Of a stretch of DNA of 64,000 nucleotides, positions 22,237 to 33,792 are shown in pieces (position 1 is the first letter of the stretch; the number at the start of each line of letters is the position of its first letter). Below the pieces are notes generated by a model. It worked only from the letters and a program-made list of their open reading frames with translations, was not told the DNA's origin and did no database searches. This DNA comes from Coccinella septempunctata (taxonomy: Eukaryota > Arthropoda > Insecta > Coleoptera > Coccinellidae), in assembly GCF_907165205.1 (NCBI RefSeq), contig NC_058191.1, positions 11,038,501 to 11,102,500 on the forward strand, in the 5' to 3' direction. The translations under genes and the position numbers were made by a program.

Positions 22237-22639
22237 TATGATGGATATCACCTAGGATATTCCTGTGCTGTCACTTCTTGTAGTTCTTGTAGATTATTTC
22301 CAAATTGATGCCGTAGGTTATCACCTCTGGTTGAGATATTTACCCATATCTGCAACGCTTAGTTAATTAAATATCCACATAAGAATTATTGACATTTTGG
22401 GTGGTTGTGGAATATCGAATTTTCAAAAGAAATCACAGTTCAAATGTAACTAACAAACAATCTGAAGACTCTGAAGTGCTAAAAAACTGGAAACCAACCA
22501 AAATGAACTGCAGTTCTCTCTTCGCGAAAAAAGGATCAAATTTTCCGATGACGCCAACGGCCAAATGTGAAATCATTAACTTGACCGCCGCTGCCGCTAG
22601 CTGTTGTCCATCCATCCATTGCTGAATCTCGTTACCGAG
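22237..22639. other. Intergenic, nothing recognised
   Basis: A slightly GC-richer end abuts the retroelement 3' part. The opposing frames around 22433-22615 are not convincing genes. Confidence 0.35.
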
Positions 22640-23990
22640 AATAAATCTACAAAAAGACCGTCGGTGCGATCAAATAACTTATAATTTCTTAGGGCTACTT
22701 GCGATTGTGTACCCTCCTGTGACTGAAGGGACCCAACCGTCATAAAGTAAGTCATGTATGGGTGTGTTCTGTGCCAACCGTGACCTGCAGATCCTTTCAC
22801 ACTCTGGGCATGGATAGTCACCAACCAGATCGGGTCGCCGCGGTATTCATCTCGAGTGTCCATTATAGCTGTGGACCAAAGACCTCCACTGAGATCTGTC
22901 TAACGCTAGTTGTTCCCAGATATGATTGGCATTAACTGATTTTAGGGATTGATGCAGTATATCCTCAAACCGCTTATACTGGCCTCCTGGTTTCCGAGCT
23001 CCGCTGTGAATTCGCCATACAGAGCTAGTTTGCGGAGTCTTGTGTCTTGCACCCTCAGAATATGGCAGCTCCATCTGAGTCGGGCCCTCGTTACTCGAGT
23101 ATAAATTGTTATACAACTCGCGCGCTGCAAGACTTCAGCATTTGAAACGTGTGGAACTATCTGATGTGCATTATTTGTCTTAGATGACGTTGTTGCGTTT
23201 GTTCAAACTGTTCAATGTGTCGCCTGTAGGCGGTCCAGCTTTCGCTTCCGTAAAGAAGCGTTGGGAGGACCACTGCTTTGTAAACAGCTGTCTTGGTCAG
23301 TATTTATGAAGCTTCCCAAGTATTTGAACTGCTCTACTTGTTCTAGAGTTTCATCTTCCAGGCTGATATCTGTTTGAAGGTTTTCTGGCGGACTTACCAG
23401 GATTGCGATTTTGTCAATATTGAGTCTTAGGCCCAAAGCTTCGTATATATGTTTATAGGTGTCCAACACTATCTGTAAATCTTCTGGGCTGCTAGCGATA
23501 AGTGCACAGTCGTCTGAATATTGAAGTTCCTCGATAAACTTTGTACGAGATTTTGCTCTGAGGCCCTTCAGGTTGAACAGGCCTCCATCAAATCTGAATC
23601 TTATTCCAACACCTCTTACAGGCATACTCATGTTAGCAATTATTGAGACAGCTATGGCGACTATATTGAACAGTGAAGGCGCTGACACGCAGCCTTGTTT
23701 TATTTCAGAGTTGGTTAAGAAATGGTCGATTGTAGAGCCATTATGCTGTATTCTAGCGGTGTTGTTGGTATGGAGGCTTTCACATACTGCTAAGAATTAT
23801 TCGGTTACTCCAAGGCGTCCTATGATTTTCCATAGCGCTCTCCGATTCACCGAGTCGAAGGCTGTTACACATAGGCCGTATAGATCCTTGATTTTTGTTC
23901 ACGGGCCTCTTGAAGCTGTCGCAGTGTATGGGGGATATGGAAAACTCTGAGGCTTTGTAGTCCAATAGAAAGCTAGGCCGTATTATATTG
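22640..23990 (-). pseudogene. Decayed non-LTR retrotransposon: RT C-terminal half and zinc-finger tail
   Basis: Read on the minus strand in several frames. SEIKQGCVSAPSLFNIV and LQYSDDCALIASS are reverse-transcriptase motifs (usual LQYADDCAL), followed by EQFKYLGSFI. Further on, WSCHILRVQDTRLRKLALYG, GGQYKRFEDILHQSLKS and WEQLALDRSQWR match the C-terminal tail of endonuclease/reverse-transcriptase elements of the F52C9.6-like type, as does CPECERICRSRL, a zinc-knuckle-like end. Frames shift at least three times and stops intervene. The 5' endonuclease part is missing, so this is a dead 5'-truncated copy. The exact clade is uncertain. Confidence 0.8.
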
Positions 23991-26900
23991 TTGAATGAAG
24001 TGGAAATATGTTATATGATTTGGAATGCAATTAATTAATGAAATAGAAAAAAAAAAGAAATCAAAAGTCATAATGAAAAATAAATGAATATTTACCTCTC
24101 CTCAAAAACTCCATGAGAAGGCAATGCAACATCGCAAAATGACAGCGATAATTCATATCCATGGCAATTCCATTTTTTGCCGAAGATAATACACTCGACC
24201 TTTCTCAACATTTTATGTACGTTATTTCATAATAGATTGAAAAAAAGTCACTCAGATTTTCTCCATTCATTTCAGAATCAAAAACAATTATCAGCTAAAA
24301 TTTTATTCAAAACAAAAATGACATAGAACACAACATAATACATATTGAACACATAATAATATTCATAACAGAGATCATAATTATATTAGAAAATTCTGAA
24401 AATCTTAGATAAAATTCTTTGGCCAAATATCATGCCTGGAAAATGCATATTCTTTGAAACACAGTCAGAAAGCAGGAGCCAAAAGATAATTCAATAAAAA
24501 TTCATCGAAAAAATACGGTAATCTGACATAGATCTAATTTATCGTTTGGTGTTACTTCTTTTATACACATATCAACAATTTTGTGGGACTTATGAATTCA
24601 ACACTCAACATCGAATCGGAAACAGCAGATTAATACATAGGATATAGTATTCTATTGGTACTTTTTTCGTTGATTCTAAGTCCATTATTTTCTGATGTCA
24701 AAATTAGATGCGATTTTTCAGTCAAATTAAACAGTCGATATTGTTGGATATGAATTATTGTAAAAATCACAAAAATACACAGAAAACTGTTATCATTATC
24801 AAATTCTTGACAGCTAACTATTTGGATTTACATAAAAATTGATAGTTTTCGTAATTCATTTCAATAAGACTTCTGAAAATATTCCCGATAACCTCACCTA
24901 TGAAGTTGAAAAATGCTCAAAGCAAAATTCATCTCTTACATTCTAGAGAAATATTCCATATAAAATTCAGAAAGATTACAAATACTGACATACTTTCCAT
25001 TCAAAATACTCAAATAAACCAATACTGTATGAATATAATGATACAAATACCATATAAAAATAATGGGTGTTATTTACAAGTAAGAACGTGAAATGAAATA
25101 CATATATTGTCATAAATATGAACTTAAAATTACTTTTGATTCAAACAAAACGATATAAGAATTTAATCTTCTGGAATGTCGATTGTGAACAATAAACCTA
25201 TTACCTAAGAAAATAAATTATATATTTGTACTTATTGGAAGTATTCCCTCTGAACAATATTGCTGAGAATTGCACAAAAAATGCCATCATATGATCCGCA
25301 ATCTTTCAAATGTCAATAAGTTTTGGTCACAGTTCAAGAAACATTTGATTCTGATTGCAGATTAGATACATAACCGGGAAGAACGTTGAAATTCATGTCT
25401 CAATCAAAATTAGGTGATGTCAATTTTACAACATAACAAGATTCAAACTCTCAAACATCGCCCACATCTATAAGTAATATAAATTCAAAATATCCGAGTC
25501 AGGTAAATGCATGTGATCACTTCATTTAGTTTCAATTATCTTTAATAAGCGTAGTTTTTATTAATTCAATTTTCATATCCCAATTTCGTTTCGTTTTCAA
25601 ATATCTGACATGCACGTGTATCATGGGATTCCAAATTGTTGTTCACTGAAAACAAGTTATCTATCCTGAATCAATTATATGTGTACAAGAGAATTCGAAA
25701 GGGTTAATATATCGATGTCGATGAAAACGTGAGGGATCTATAAGATCCAATATTAACTATTCAATTTGAATATTTAGGATAAAGAATTCGAAATAAGAGA
25801 AGCTAAAAGAAATAACAAGTTCAACAAATACGACGACATTCTACAAAATTCAAATAATAATAATTTATATCAGAAGTAGTTTGTAGAAGCGCATCATGAA
25901 ATTATCTGTAAAAAATAAATACAAATTTACTGTTGTATGCATTTGAGGAATTCAATGATTCCGACGAAATGTGTTGTAAAAAATATAATCACAGAATTAA
26001 ATGAATTATCTATATACAGAAAAAAACGCCCAAAATGCATATCTTTTGTGTTTACTATTTTGTAGAAAAAAAGTCAATATTTATTTCAAATAACGCATAT
26101 TTCCATGTATAATTGAGCTGTTTGTCATGCACGAGGGATGGAGGGTAGTTGATTTTATTTAACTGGCAACACTAACTTTTCCAGCCAGAAATGGATAGAA
26201 CTTTTGTTGCTGAGGATGAATTATTGATCATTAATGGGTTTCTATTAATTCTTTTTTATTATAGAAATAGAAGAGTTGAAATTATTGAATTTTCTACTTA
26301 TTTTGCGGTCAATGACATTTTTACGAGTGATTGATATGTTGAAGTGTTATCGAAAACATGCCTTCCGTAGGATAGTATTTGAATTTGTTATCGAAAAAAA
26401 ATCTCAGTTAATCTATGAATGTGTGATTTATACGATTTTTCTTCTTTCATTAATAACAACTCTACCAAAAAGGAATGTTTTCGATAACATTTCAAAAAAA
26501 GTAATAACTTCTTGAGTGTAGGTACGCCATTGACCAAAAAATACATGAAAAATGTAAAAATTTTAAATCGCGCAAGGTTTCAACATTTCATCCACATAAA
26601 AAAAAGGCTCGATAAAGAAAAACATAAATGACAACAAGAAGTGTATACGTTGCTGGCACAAAGTTAGAATTGGCATTCTTCAAGAAATACACTTCACACG
26701 AAAATTAGGGAATGAAAAAGTGTCAAATTTTCAAGCGATTTTCAACAGGCTATAACTTGAAAAAATACAGCAATTAAAAAAACAAAACTCAGTGACTCGT
26801 TTCCGGATGTAACCTTCAAAAAGAAAACCCAAGGGTTGGTTTCGGAAACTTAAATAAATTCTATGCATATTAAAAAAAAAACTCACTCCATGAAGTTGAA

Positions 26901-27338
26901 ATAGCCACGAAAATAGAGCATTTCGTAGTGTTTTGGAGAATCGAGCGCTTCATCGAAAATATCGTAGGAAGCACTAATGTTGAGGGTGCCTTTTACTGTT
27001 CGATATTCCCCCTCAAAAAAAAAATTCAGTTCAATCCAGCCACCCTTTTTTTTGTTCCACTCTATTGAATTTTTGAAAAAAAATTGAGGAGCAGGATTTT
27101 AGCTCTGAAAAGCTCATAATCTTCATCGATAGAAAAAACAAAACATTTTCACTCGATGAATTTGAAAAAAAAAGAGGAAAATGAATAAATCAATTCTTAC
27201 AAAAATTAAATCCAGTGGGACACAAAAACGCAATCAATGGCTTATCCTTCTATAGAATACATTCAAGTTAACGAGACCTATCTTGAATCTGTGCGAACAC
27301 TGGCTGCTGAGATATTGACAATGAAAGGTTAAACGAGC
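23991..27338. other. Very AT-rich intergenic stretch with one old repeat
   Basis: About 3.3 kb almost without GC-rich patches. I see no gene. Positions 26110-26420 belong to the dispersed family also present at 8.2 and 43.9 kb. Confidence 0.45.
26110..26420. repeat. Old dispersed repeat, partial copy
   Basis: GGCAACACTAACTTTT, TTTTTATTATAGA, AATGACATTTTTACGAGTGA and GTTATCGAAAACATGCC correspond to blocks at 8220-8370 and, in part, 43920-44100. The 3' half of the family is absent. Confidence 0.45.
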
Positions 27339-27344
27339 TTTATT
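27339..27344 (-). terminator. Candidate poly(A) signal AATAAA
   Basis: AATAAA on the minus strand, about 480 bases downstream of the stop at 27824. It is plausible for the unknown gene, but such hexamers are common in AT-rich DNA. Confidence 0.25.
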
Positions 27345-27532
27345 CGTCCTTTTTCTTAAGATTACTGGAAAAAAAGGGATTCCAAAACTAGACATTTTTT
27401 TATTGCTGTACGCTTAAATTTTTTTTGAGCCACAGCCTGTTGAAAATCACCTTGAAATTTGGATTTTTTGCTGCTTCAACTTTTGAAGAAAACAGTAAGT
27501 AATGAAGGTATGAATTTTGTGCGTCACTTTTC

Positions 27533-27546
27533 ACTCTCTCTCTCTG
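27533..27546. repeat. CT microsatellite
   Basis: A short CTCTCTCTCTCTCT run in the presumed 3' UTR of the minus-strand gene. Confidence 0.8.
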
Positions 27547-27823
27547 TATATTCAATATGAGGGAACTTTTGAAATTTGAAACATTTCGTTCTCGAAATTC
27601 ATCGCTTACGTTTGCCCCTTAGGAAGTTCTCTTGAACACAGACAAAATTCGTTACCATTTCTAGATTCGAGGCTTGTAGGTAAGCGTTATACAAATGGTT
27701 TCGGTGGTTTTTTTGGCAGTAGTAGGTAGTACGGTGGATTTTGGTTCCTCGTTCACCGGCGGAACTTCGTTGTTGTTGGAAGGGCAAGAACATAGCTCCG
27801 CCTTGTTTTTCAGACTGCACGAT

Positions 27824-30096
27824 CTAGATATGTTGCCGTATTTCATCTTGAAGCTTCCTGATTTGGAGTTCGATATTTTCCTTTCGCGATTCTTGAAACT
27901 GAAAAATATTGGAATATTCGACAATGATAAAAGTTTGATAGCATGCAAAGAGGTTTTCTCGCATTTGTCTCACTCTCCCTAACATCAGCAATTCCGTGCG
28001 CGATAATACATAATACTGATTAGAGCTTATTTTCTACCTACTAGTCTCGGGTTGAACTTCATATGATGCTTTTTTGTTTTATCACGTTGCATCAATCTGT
28101 TTCTTATTATTCTTTGCCTTTCATCTTCGAAACAGTTCCTCTTTTGGATATATATCTTGTTATTCTTAACTTCAATATCGATCTGTAGTTTTTCAGGCAC
28201 ATCTGTGTGATATGAGTCGTCTTTTGAGCTTCCCGGTTGGATACAATGTAATGGCTCCTTTTCTTTTTTTTGTTGTTTGAAGGAGGTTTTTTTTGTATTT
28301 GCCTTCTTTAAATTTTCAATTTCTGATTTCACAAAATTCGGAGAATTCGGATTAAACTCATTTACTTTTTCTTCGAAATCTCTTAATATCTCTCGTACCC
28401 TCGATCGACCCTTTTCGAAAACATCTTTACACCTTGTTTCCGTTTTATCTTCATGAATTGACAGAAGTTCGAACTTTTCTAGTGCACTCATTCCCGGTGG
28501 TTGTCCGTTATTTTTCACAATTTCATCCCTATTTCTCTTAATTTCACCCCCGTTCTCGAATGCGTATAGTTTATTTCTAACTTTTCCTGAATTTCTAATA
28601 GTATCATTTCCTTCATGATTGGAATTTTGCTGAAGTTTTCGTTCAAAATCTCTACGAATTTTATTGACGCTCGAAAAATTATTTTCTTCCGCTTCATTCT
28701 GTTTGAGCTCATATTTACATCCTGCTACATCATTCATGCAACATTCTGACCCACCGCTGGCTTGTCCTAAAAAAACTTTTTTCTTCGCATCGAGGGGCTT
28801 CTTCTCGCTTATCATTCTTTGTCCATCCTCGATATTTTTTTCGTTCTGAATTTGGGTCTTTTTTCTTACATAATGAAAACTCATATTTTTTCGCTCACCT
28901 TTCAAATTTTCTGATGTATCTCCAATAGTTAAATAATGCATATTCGTCCAAAATTCTTTTGGTCTGTACTCGCAAGCCATCGCAACATCCAAATATCCTT
29001 GGCATCTTGCTAAAGGTGTTAAAGAACTTGCCACGAAAACATCTTCACAACTCGACCACTTTTTGTCTTCTTTTCTTTTGCAATTGTAATTTTCCATCTC
29101 CAATACGAATTCGTCTCTGTCTTGGACTCTTCTTCTTTCATCTGCCAGTGTTTTGTCGTAATCAGTCCAACTTGGTATATCACTGTAATTCCTGTTTTTC
29201 TTTATGACTTTTGGGATTGTTGCAAATTTTTCCCCATTTTGTTCAAAACAGTAATTTCCTATTTGAAATTTCCGATCGATATTTGAACCAATATACTCAT
29301 TTCCGGAAGACCGTTTTTGCTCCTTCACCTGCTGAATTTTTGCCTCTCCTCTATGAAGAGATTGTTGTTTCTGTGGTACTGCATCACAACCTATTTTACG
29401 ATCTGGATTGAGTTTGATTCGTTCAGTTTTTATTGGGGGTTTCTCAAGATCCAACTCCGTTTCTTTTGTGTTCTGTTCAACAGTGTGTTTTTGTGTTACC
29501 AAATCATTCTCAGATTTCGTAAAAACAACCTTTTCTCTCTCATAATAATTTTCTTTCTTGAGTTTTTCGAACTCTATCAAGATATCGCCTAAGCTGGAGC
29601 TATTAGCATCAATTTCTTCAAGAGTTGTTTGCTTTTTTGATAGTGGTTTACAATTTGCCATTCGACTTCTCAGCCTACTACTTCCTGGTTGAGGAGAATC
29701 TGGAATTTTCATCTCTTGCACATGTTTATCACTTCCATCATGATTTCTATTGTTCGACAATATCTCTTCTGGAAATCTGAAACCTAAACCTTCAAGAGCC
29801 CGTCTAAGCCCTATCTGTAGGGCTTCATCTTGTGAGTTATTTCTTGCACTACTCGCCCCTTGTTTTGGAATAGCACCTTTTCCATTTTGTCCTTCTTCTG
29901 AATTAGTTACACGATTTGCTTTGAGAGCGCACGAAAAGCACAAACGCCCATATTTATTTTCATTGCGACTTAAGTCAACTTCTTTTTCATTTATTCCTGC
30001 TCCTAACTCTGTATTCGTATCTTGTTTTTTGTTGTCTGAAAATTGAAAAATATGAATTTTCTGAATTCGAGTGCTATTCGAACTAACGAAAAGCAT
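27824..30096 (-). CDS. Unrecognised highly charged protein, two exons, coiled-coil tail
   Basis: Exon 30096-28042 (685 codons) joins in phase 0 across a 143-bp intron (donor GTAGGT, acceptor TATTTTTCAG) to exon 27898-27824, giving about 709 residues. If unspliced, it stops at 28027 after 689. The product is lysine/glutamate/asparagine-rich and probably largely disordered. It has a CFSC pair near residue 53, a more folded-looking patch near 355-385 (LARCQGYLDVAMACEYRPKE), and three similar short helices at about 167-182, 474-490 and 564-580 (DILIEFEKL, KIRRDFERKL, EILRDFEEKV). The 75-bp exon encodes a heptad-like end (NIELQIRKLQDEIRQHI), which supports the splice. The ATG at 30096 follows GGGGG. 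An acceptor-like TTTTCAATTTTCAG about 60 bases inside could mean an upstream exon starts the protein. No signal peptide or membrane span is present. Function unknown. Confidence 0.75.
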
Positions 30097-30479
30097 CCCC
30101 CTAACTACTTTTATCCAGGAGAAAAAGAATTTTTTGTACCGAAAAGAATGGAAAGCGAAAGAAATTAAGGTGGCGAATATTCAGTTTGTGGGAAACTTAA
30201 AATTGTAGATATTATAACTAGTGCTTAAAATACGAGTTGCCGGTCAAAATATCGAGAAAAAAATATATCAAAGAATGCTCGAAACACGATAGTGCAGAAA
30301 ATCCAACTATCATGACGGATATAATTATGTAAGTTCAAATAGCTTTTTCGATTAGAAAGCATTTACATGAAGCCTCTTCCTTTTTTGAGTATATAACTAA
30401 AAATAAGTAAATGAGTTATTCGCTGCAACTAAACTAATGGGTCTTCCCTACACTTACATGTGAAAAAATGCAGCTTGCT
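30097..30479. other. Presumed upstream region of the unknown minus-strand gene
   Basis: AT-rich with no clear TATA box or exon. It separates the unknown gene from a dead retroelement on the opposite strand. Confidence 0.35.
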
Positions 30480-31470
30480 GGAAGCAATAAGAATATCCCT
30501 TAACCCTGAAACTGGGTTGGACATGTGAGGATATTGCATCAACTGAACTCAAACCTCTTGGCAAAACCTTCGGATGTTATGCCAATCATCTTCGATTTCG
30601 AAAAGCCCTTTGAAACGGTCTTAGCTGACCGTCCTAGTGCAATAAGTTTCGTAAATCGTCTGGACAAAAAGTCATCCACGTGGTTTACCGATGGATCAAA
30701 ATCAGAAAGGGGCATCGGCATTGGCGGATATGGACCTAAACTGATTGTCTCTAAAACCCTGGGAAGGGAACCCTCTACTTTACAGACCGAGACACTGGCT
30801 GTTTACGTTTGCGAACCTCAAAGGGGCGCATATCTACCATCACGAACAGCCAGGCCACTCTGAGTTCCCTGGCATCACACTACCAGAGATCTCTGCTGAC
30901 ATAGGAGTGTCGTAATACCATAAAGCAACTGGCTAGAGGCAATAAAGTGACTCTGCTATGGTTACCAGGGCATTGTGGTGTTGAAGGGAATGAAGAAGCC
31001 GAGGAACTTGCAAAAAGAGCATTAAGGTTAACACTTGCTGGACCTGAGACTTCTTGTGGGCTCGGAAAAGACCAATATAAGGCAGCCGTCCAACAATGGG
31101 TGTTAAACAACAGAATAACCCTCTGGAAAAATAATCCTGGGCTTATTCAGTCAAAGAAATTCGTGATGATTTCATCGACCTATATACCAGAAAGTTGATG
31201 AAGCTATCACGGGCTGAGCTTCGGGTGATGGTGGAACTGTGGAGGGGGCATTGTCGGAAAGTCAGCAAATAAGATTTGTTGGCTCTGTGGCTGAGAACCA
31301 GAAACAGCTGCACACATGGTATGAAAGTGCCCAGAGCTGGCTGCCCCAAGTACCATTCATATGGGGAAACCGGCCATGAATATTCACGAGGTTACGGTCA
31401 AGGCGCCTAAGGATGTTGTTGGTTTTATCAACACCATTGACGACCTCCTTGGATCTCTATGAATGAGTAG
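30480..31470 (+). pseudogene. Decayed non-LTR retrotransposon 3' part with RNase H
   Basis: PSDVMPIIFDFEKPF then TWFTDGSKSERGIGIGGYGP is the start of an RNase H domain (usual TDGSK), followed by LGREPSTLQTETLAV. LLWLPGHCGVEGNEEAEELA in another frame is its conserved end (usual WVPGHSGIEGNEKADELA). A cysteine-bearing tail (CTHGMKVPRAGC) follows. Stops and frameshifts break the frame at least three times. RNase H at the C-terminus fits the I, R1 or LOA-like clades, not jockey proper. AATAATAATAATAA at about 31545 may be its tail. Confidence 0.8.
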
Positions 31471-31804
31471 GGTAGAGAACAAAAGATCTACATGGCCGCA
31501 GTTCCCAAAAGGTTAACCGAGCCACAATGACCCCAAGTTCAAATAATAATAATAAACTAATTGGTCAAGTGTTACCTACTTAAATAATATTTACTGAAAA
31601 AAAAAAACAAAGAGAAAAAGACAATCGCCTTCGGAATACTCTACAGTCTACGGGATATTAATCTGTTGAATAGCTGTGGAACAACAGGGGTCGCATAGCC
31701 ACTGGTTTTCAGGAAAATTGCTCCATAAAACGGTTCGAGTGTGAAGAGAAGAAGGAATGGAATGTTGTGAAAATAATAAATTTGCGCACAAGGACAAATT
31801 GATA

Positions 31805-31898
31805 CAGCCAGTTAGAAGTCCTTTAATTTCGAAGATTCTTTTAGTTCTAGTGAGAAGATGAACTGAAGAGAATTCAAAATTCATTATGAAACTGGCTG
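31805..31898. mobile_element. 94-bp MITE, CAGCCAGTT termini
   Basis: It begins CAGCCAGTT and ends AACTGGCTG; inner AATTCATTATGAAACTGG recalls the TTTCATAAT end motif of the elements at 10277 and 20905. The flanks are ATA and TTA, so the 3-bp duplication is imperfect. It is probably a diverged relative of that family. Confidence 0.45.
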
Positions 31899-32767
31899 TT
31901 AACCCCGGATTTTTCTTTCAAGAAATCGCACATATTTTATTGATGTTTTCAAGGCTACTCTCTTTTGTGACAGAATATAGAACTCTTGAAAATTAATAAA
32001 TTCACCAAAAATCGCACACACAAAATATTCGCAATAGCGCACTTAACATCTCCCCAAGTCCAATGCGATTTCACTGAATATTAGATGAGGAGCTCGAAGG
32101 CAACTCCTGCGGTTATTGTTTACCACATGGTTCAGTAATAGAGACTATTTGAATCATTGGGGTCATCTGTTCAGCTTCAGATACCCTAAAAATACTACTA
32201 TATCTTGAAAGCTACGCTTGAGTTGCGTTACAACCCTCGTAAACACTCTACTTCTACTGTGCTATCTACTTCGAAATTGTGTTCGTACGCCGAAGTAATA
32301 ATGACTTTGATGACACTTTCAGTCTCATTCTTCAAATATGTAAAAAGTACCGAAATAAAGCATTTCTCAAAAACTTTCCCCAGTAACAAGATACCGAAAA
32401 AAATATGGACATCCATTTCCATTCGAATAACAAAACCATATGGTTAATATAGAGATTAGGTGTTTCTCGTGGCTTTTCGATAATGCAGATAACAGACGAC
32501 CTAAGCTCGCATGAGGATTTATTTTATCGATGATTTCTCGAACTTTGAATGGAAGATTTTTGCTGAATAATCGGTTTATTTTGACCAGTCCTATATTCTA
32601 TTGAAAAAGAAAACAAGTTCACAGCTCCCAGAAGTTTCCAGTAAAGTAATTTTTTTTCGATAAGGTACTACTGATTGATTTCTGATTGCTGGGTGTGTTG
32701 GACGGATAAACCAAACCTGCCACTGCGACCAAGCGGTCTATTGTAGCACACAGACAAGCTCTTGGAG
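31899..32767. other. Intergenic, nothing recognised
   Basis: AT-rich with no supported exon, RNA gene or complete repeat. Confidence 0.4.
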
Positions 32768-33310
32768 CTAGATCTCTCCCTCCAGTCCCATCCTGCCCAA
32801 AAAGGAGATGATGTCGGAGGGGCAGTGATTCTTGAGTTCCTCTAGGATCATCTTCGGAGAACCAAATACTCCATGTTTGACCCTGTCTGCCGCCTGGCAG
32901 TCACAGAGGATGTGCTCAATCGTTTCGTCCTCCTCTAAGCAGAGTCTGCATAGCGGGTCATTGACGATGCTGAGCTTTTTAAGATGGGCTCTGAGTCTAC
33001 AATGTCCTGTGAAAGCTGTCATTATAGATCTCAGATTTGTTCTAGAATATCCTAGCCAACGACTGGTGTATGGGCTGGGAGGCACTGAAATAGCCCTATG
33101 CGAGTGACGCAGTCCAGGATGGTTGCGCCAATACTCCAGGACCTTTTGCCTTATCCAGCTGTTGTTCCGGTCCCTGACCAAGGAATTGGAAATTTCTATA
33201 CTAGGTTCTGGGCCAATAAGCGTTGATGTTGCGCCTTCTCTGGCTAGAGCATCCGATACATCGTTGCCTCTGAAGCCAGAGTACCCAGGTACCCAAATCA
33301 GTTGGTACTA
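32768..33310 (-). pseudogene. 3' fragment of RNase H-bearing non-LTR retrotransposon
   Basis: LIWVPGYSGFRGNDVSDALA is the RNase H C-terminal motif (usual WVPGHSG, GNE.AD.LA). It is followed in frame by a 137-codon open tail with LTGHC-like FTGHCRLRAHLKKLSIVND and the zinc-knuckle-like PLCRLC...IEHILCDC, typical of the ORF2 end of these elements. It ends RMGLEGEI and stop at 32768. Upstream parts are lost at about 33310. It sits about 270 bases downstream of the RhoGAP-like gene on the same strand, but it is not part of that gene. Confidence 0.8.
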
Positions 33311-33532
33311 AGAATGTTTCGTTTTCGCAGACGTCAAGGCAGTTCTGGGACTAGTAAGATTTACAAGAGAAAAGAAGGTTTGCGTATAGCTAGTAATCCA
33401 CAATGATCATCTTATCCGCCTAAGAACCCGATTATTGCCAAAGTACGAAATAAAAAGAACATAACGTGATTGTAGGAATTCAAAGACATAGCTACTGGTG
33501 AAACAAAAGTCTTCAAATACGAAAAAACCTCT

Positions 33533-33538
33533 TTTAAT
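33533..33538 (-). terminator. Candidate poly(A) signal ATTAAA
   Basis: ATTAAA on the minus strand about 43 bases after the stop codon of the RhoGAP-like gene. The common variant signal and the spacing make it plausible. Confidence 0.35.
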
Positions 33539-33580
33539 ATATAATGATGAGTGTCTTATGGGAAGATTGAAATGAATCAG

Positions 33581-33792
33581 TCACAATAAAAATGTTTCGA
33601 ATCCTTCCCAATTAGAACACTCATAAAAGCTGTTCATTGGCAGTACCAACCTATTCGACCTAGAGCCGTTCTGTTTGGCTCTTCTACTGGTAGATCTATG
33701 TAAGTAACTCCTTTTGTCTCTAGAATTGGATCTCCTTATACTAGGCCGCTTCTGTACAGATTCGGCGCTCAAAGAGAGACCTGCAATTCCAA
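33581..33792 (-). CDS. RhoGAP-like gene, terminal exon
   Basis: The acceptor is GTTTGTAG. Two bases complete a valine codon, then comes GIAGLSLSAESVQKRPSIRR, an arginine/serine-rich stretch, and MNSFYECSNWEGFETFLL with stop TGA at 33581-33583. Confidence 0.65.

Noticed and set aside
23573..23950. 125-codon plus-strand frame
   Set aside because: It is antisense to recognisable reverse-transcriptase motifs of the decayed element at 22640-23990.
30096..30096. Treating the 689-codon frame as a transposon ORF because dead retroelements adjoin it
   Set aside because: It has no gag, nuclease, RT or transposase motifs, is unbroken, and has a phase-matched downstream exon, so a host gene is more likely.
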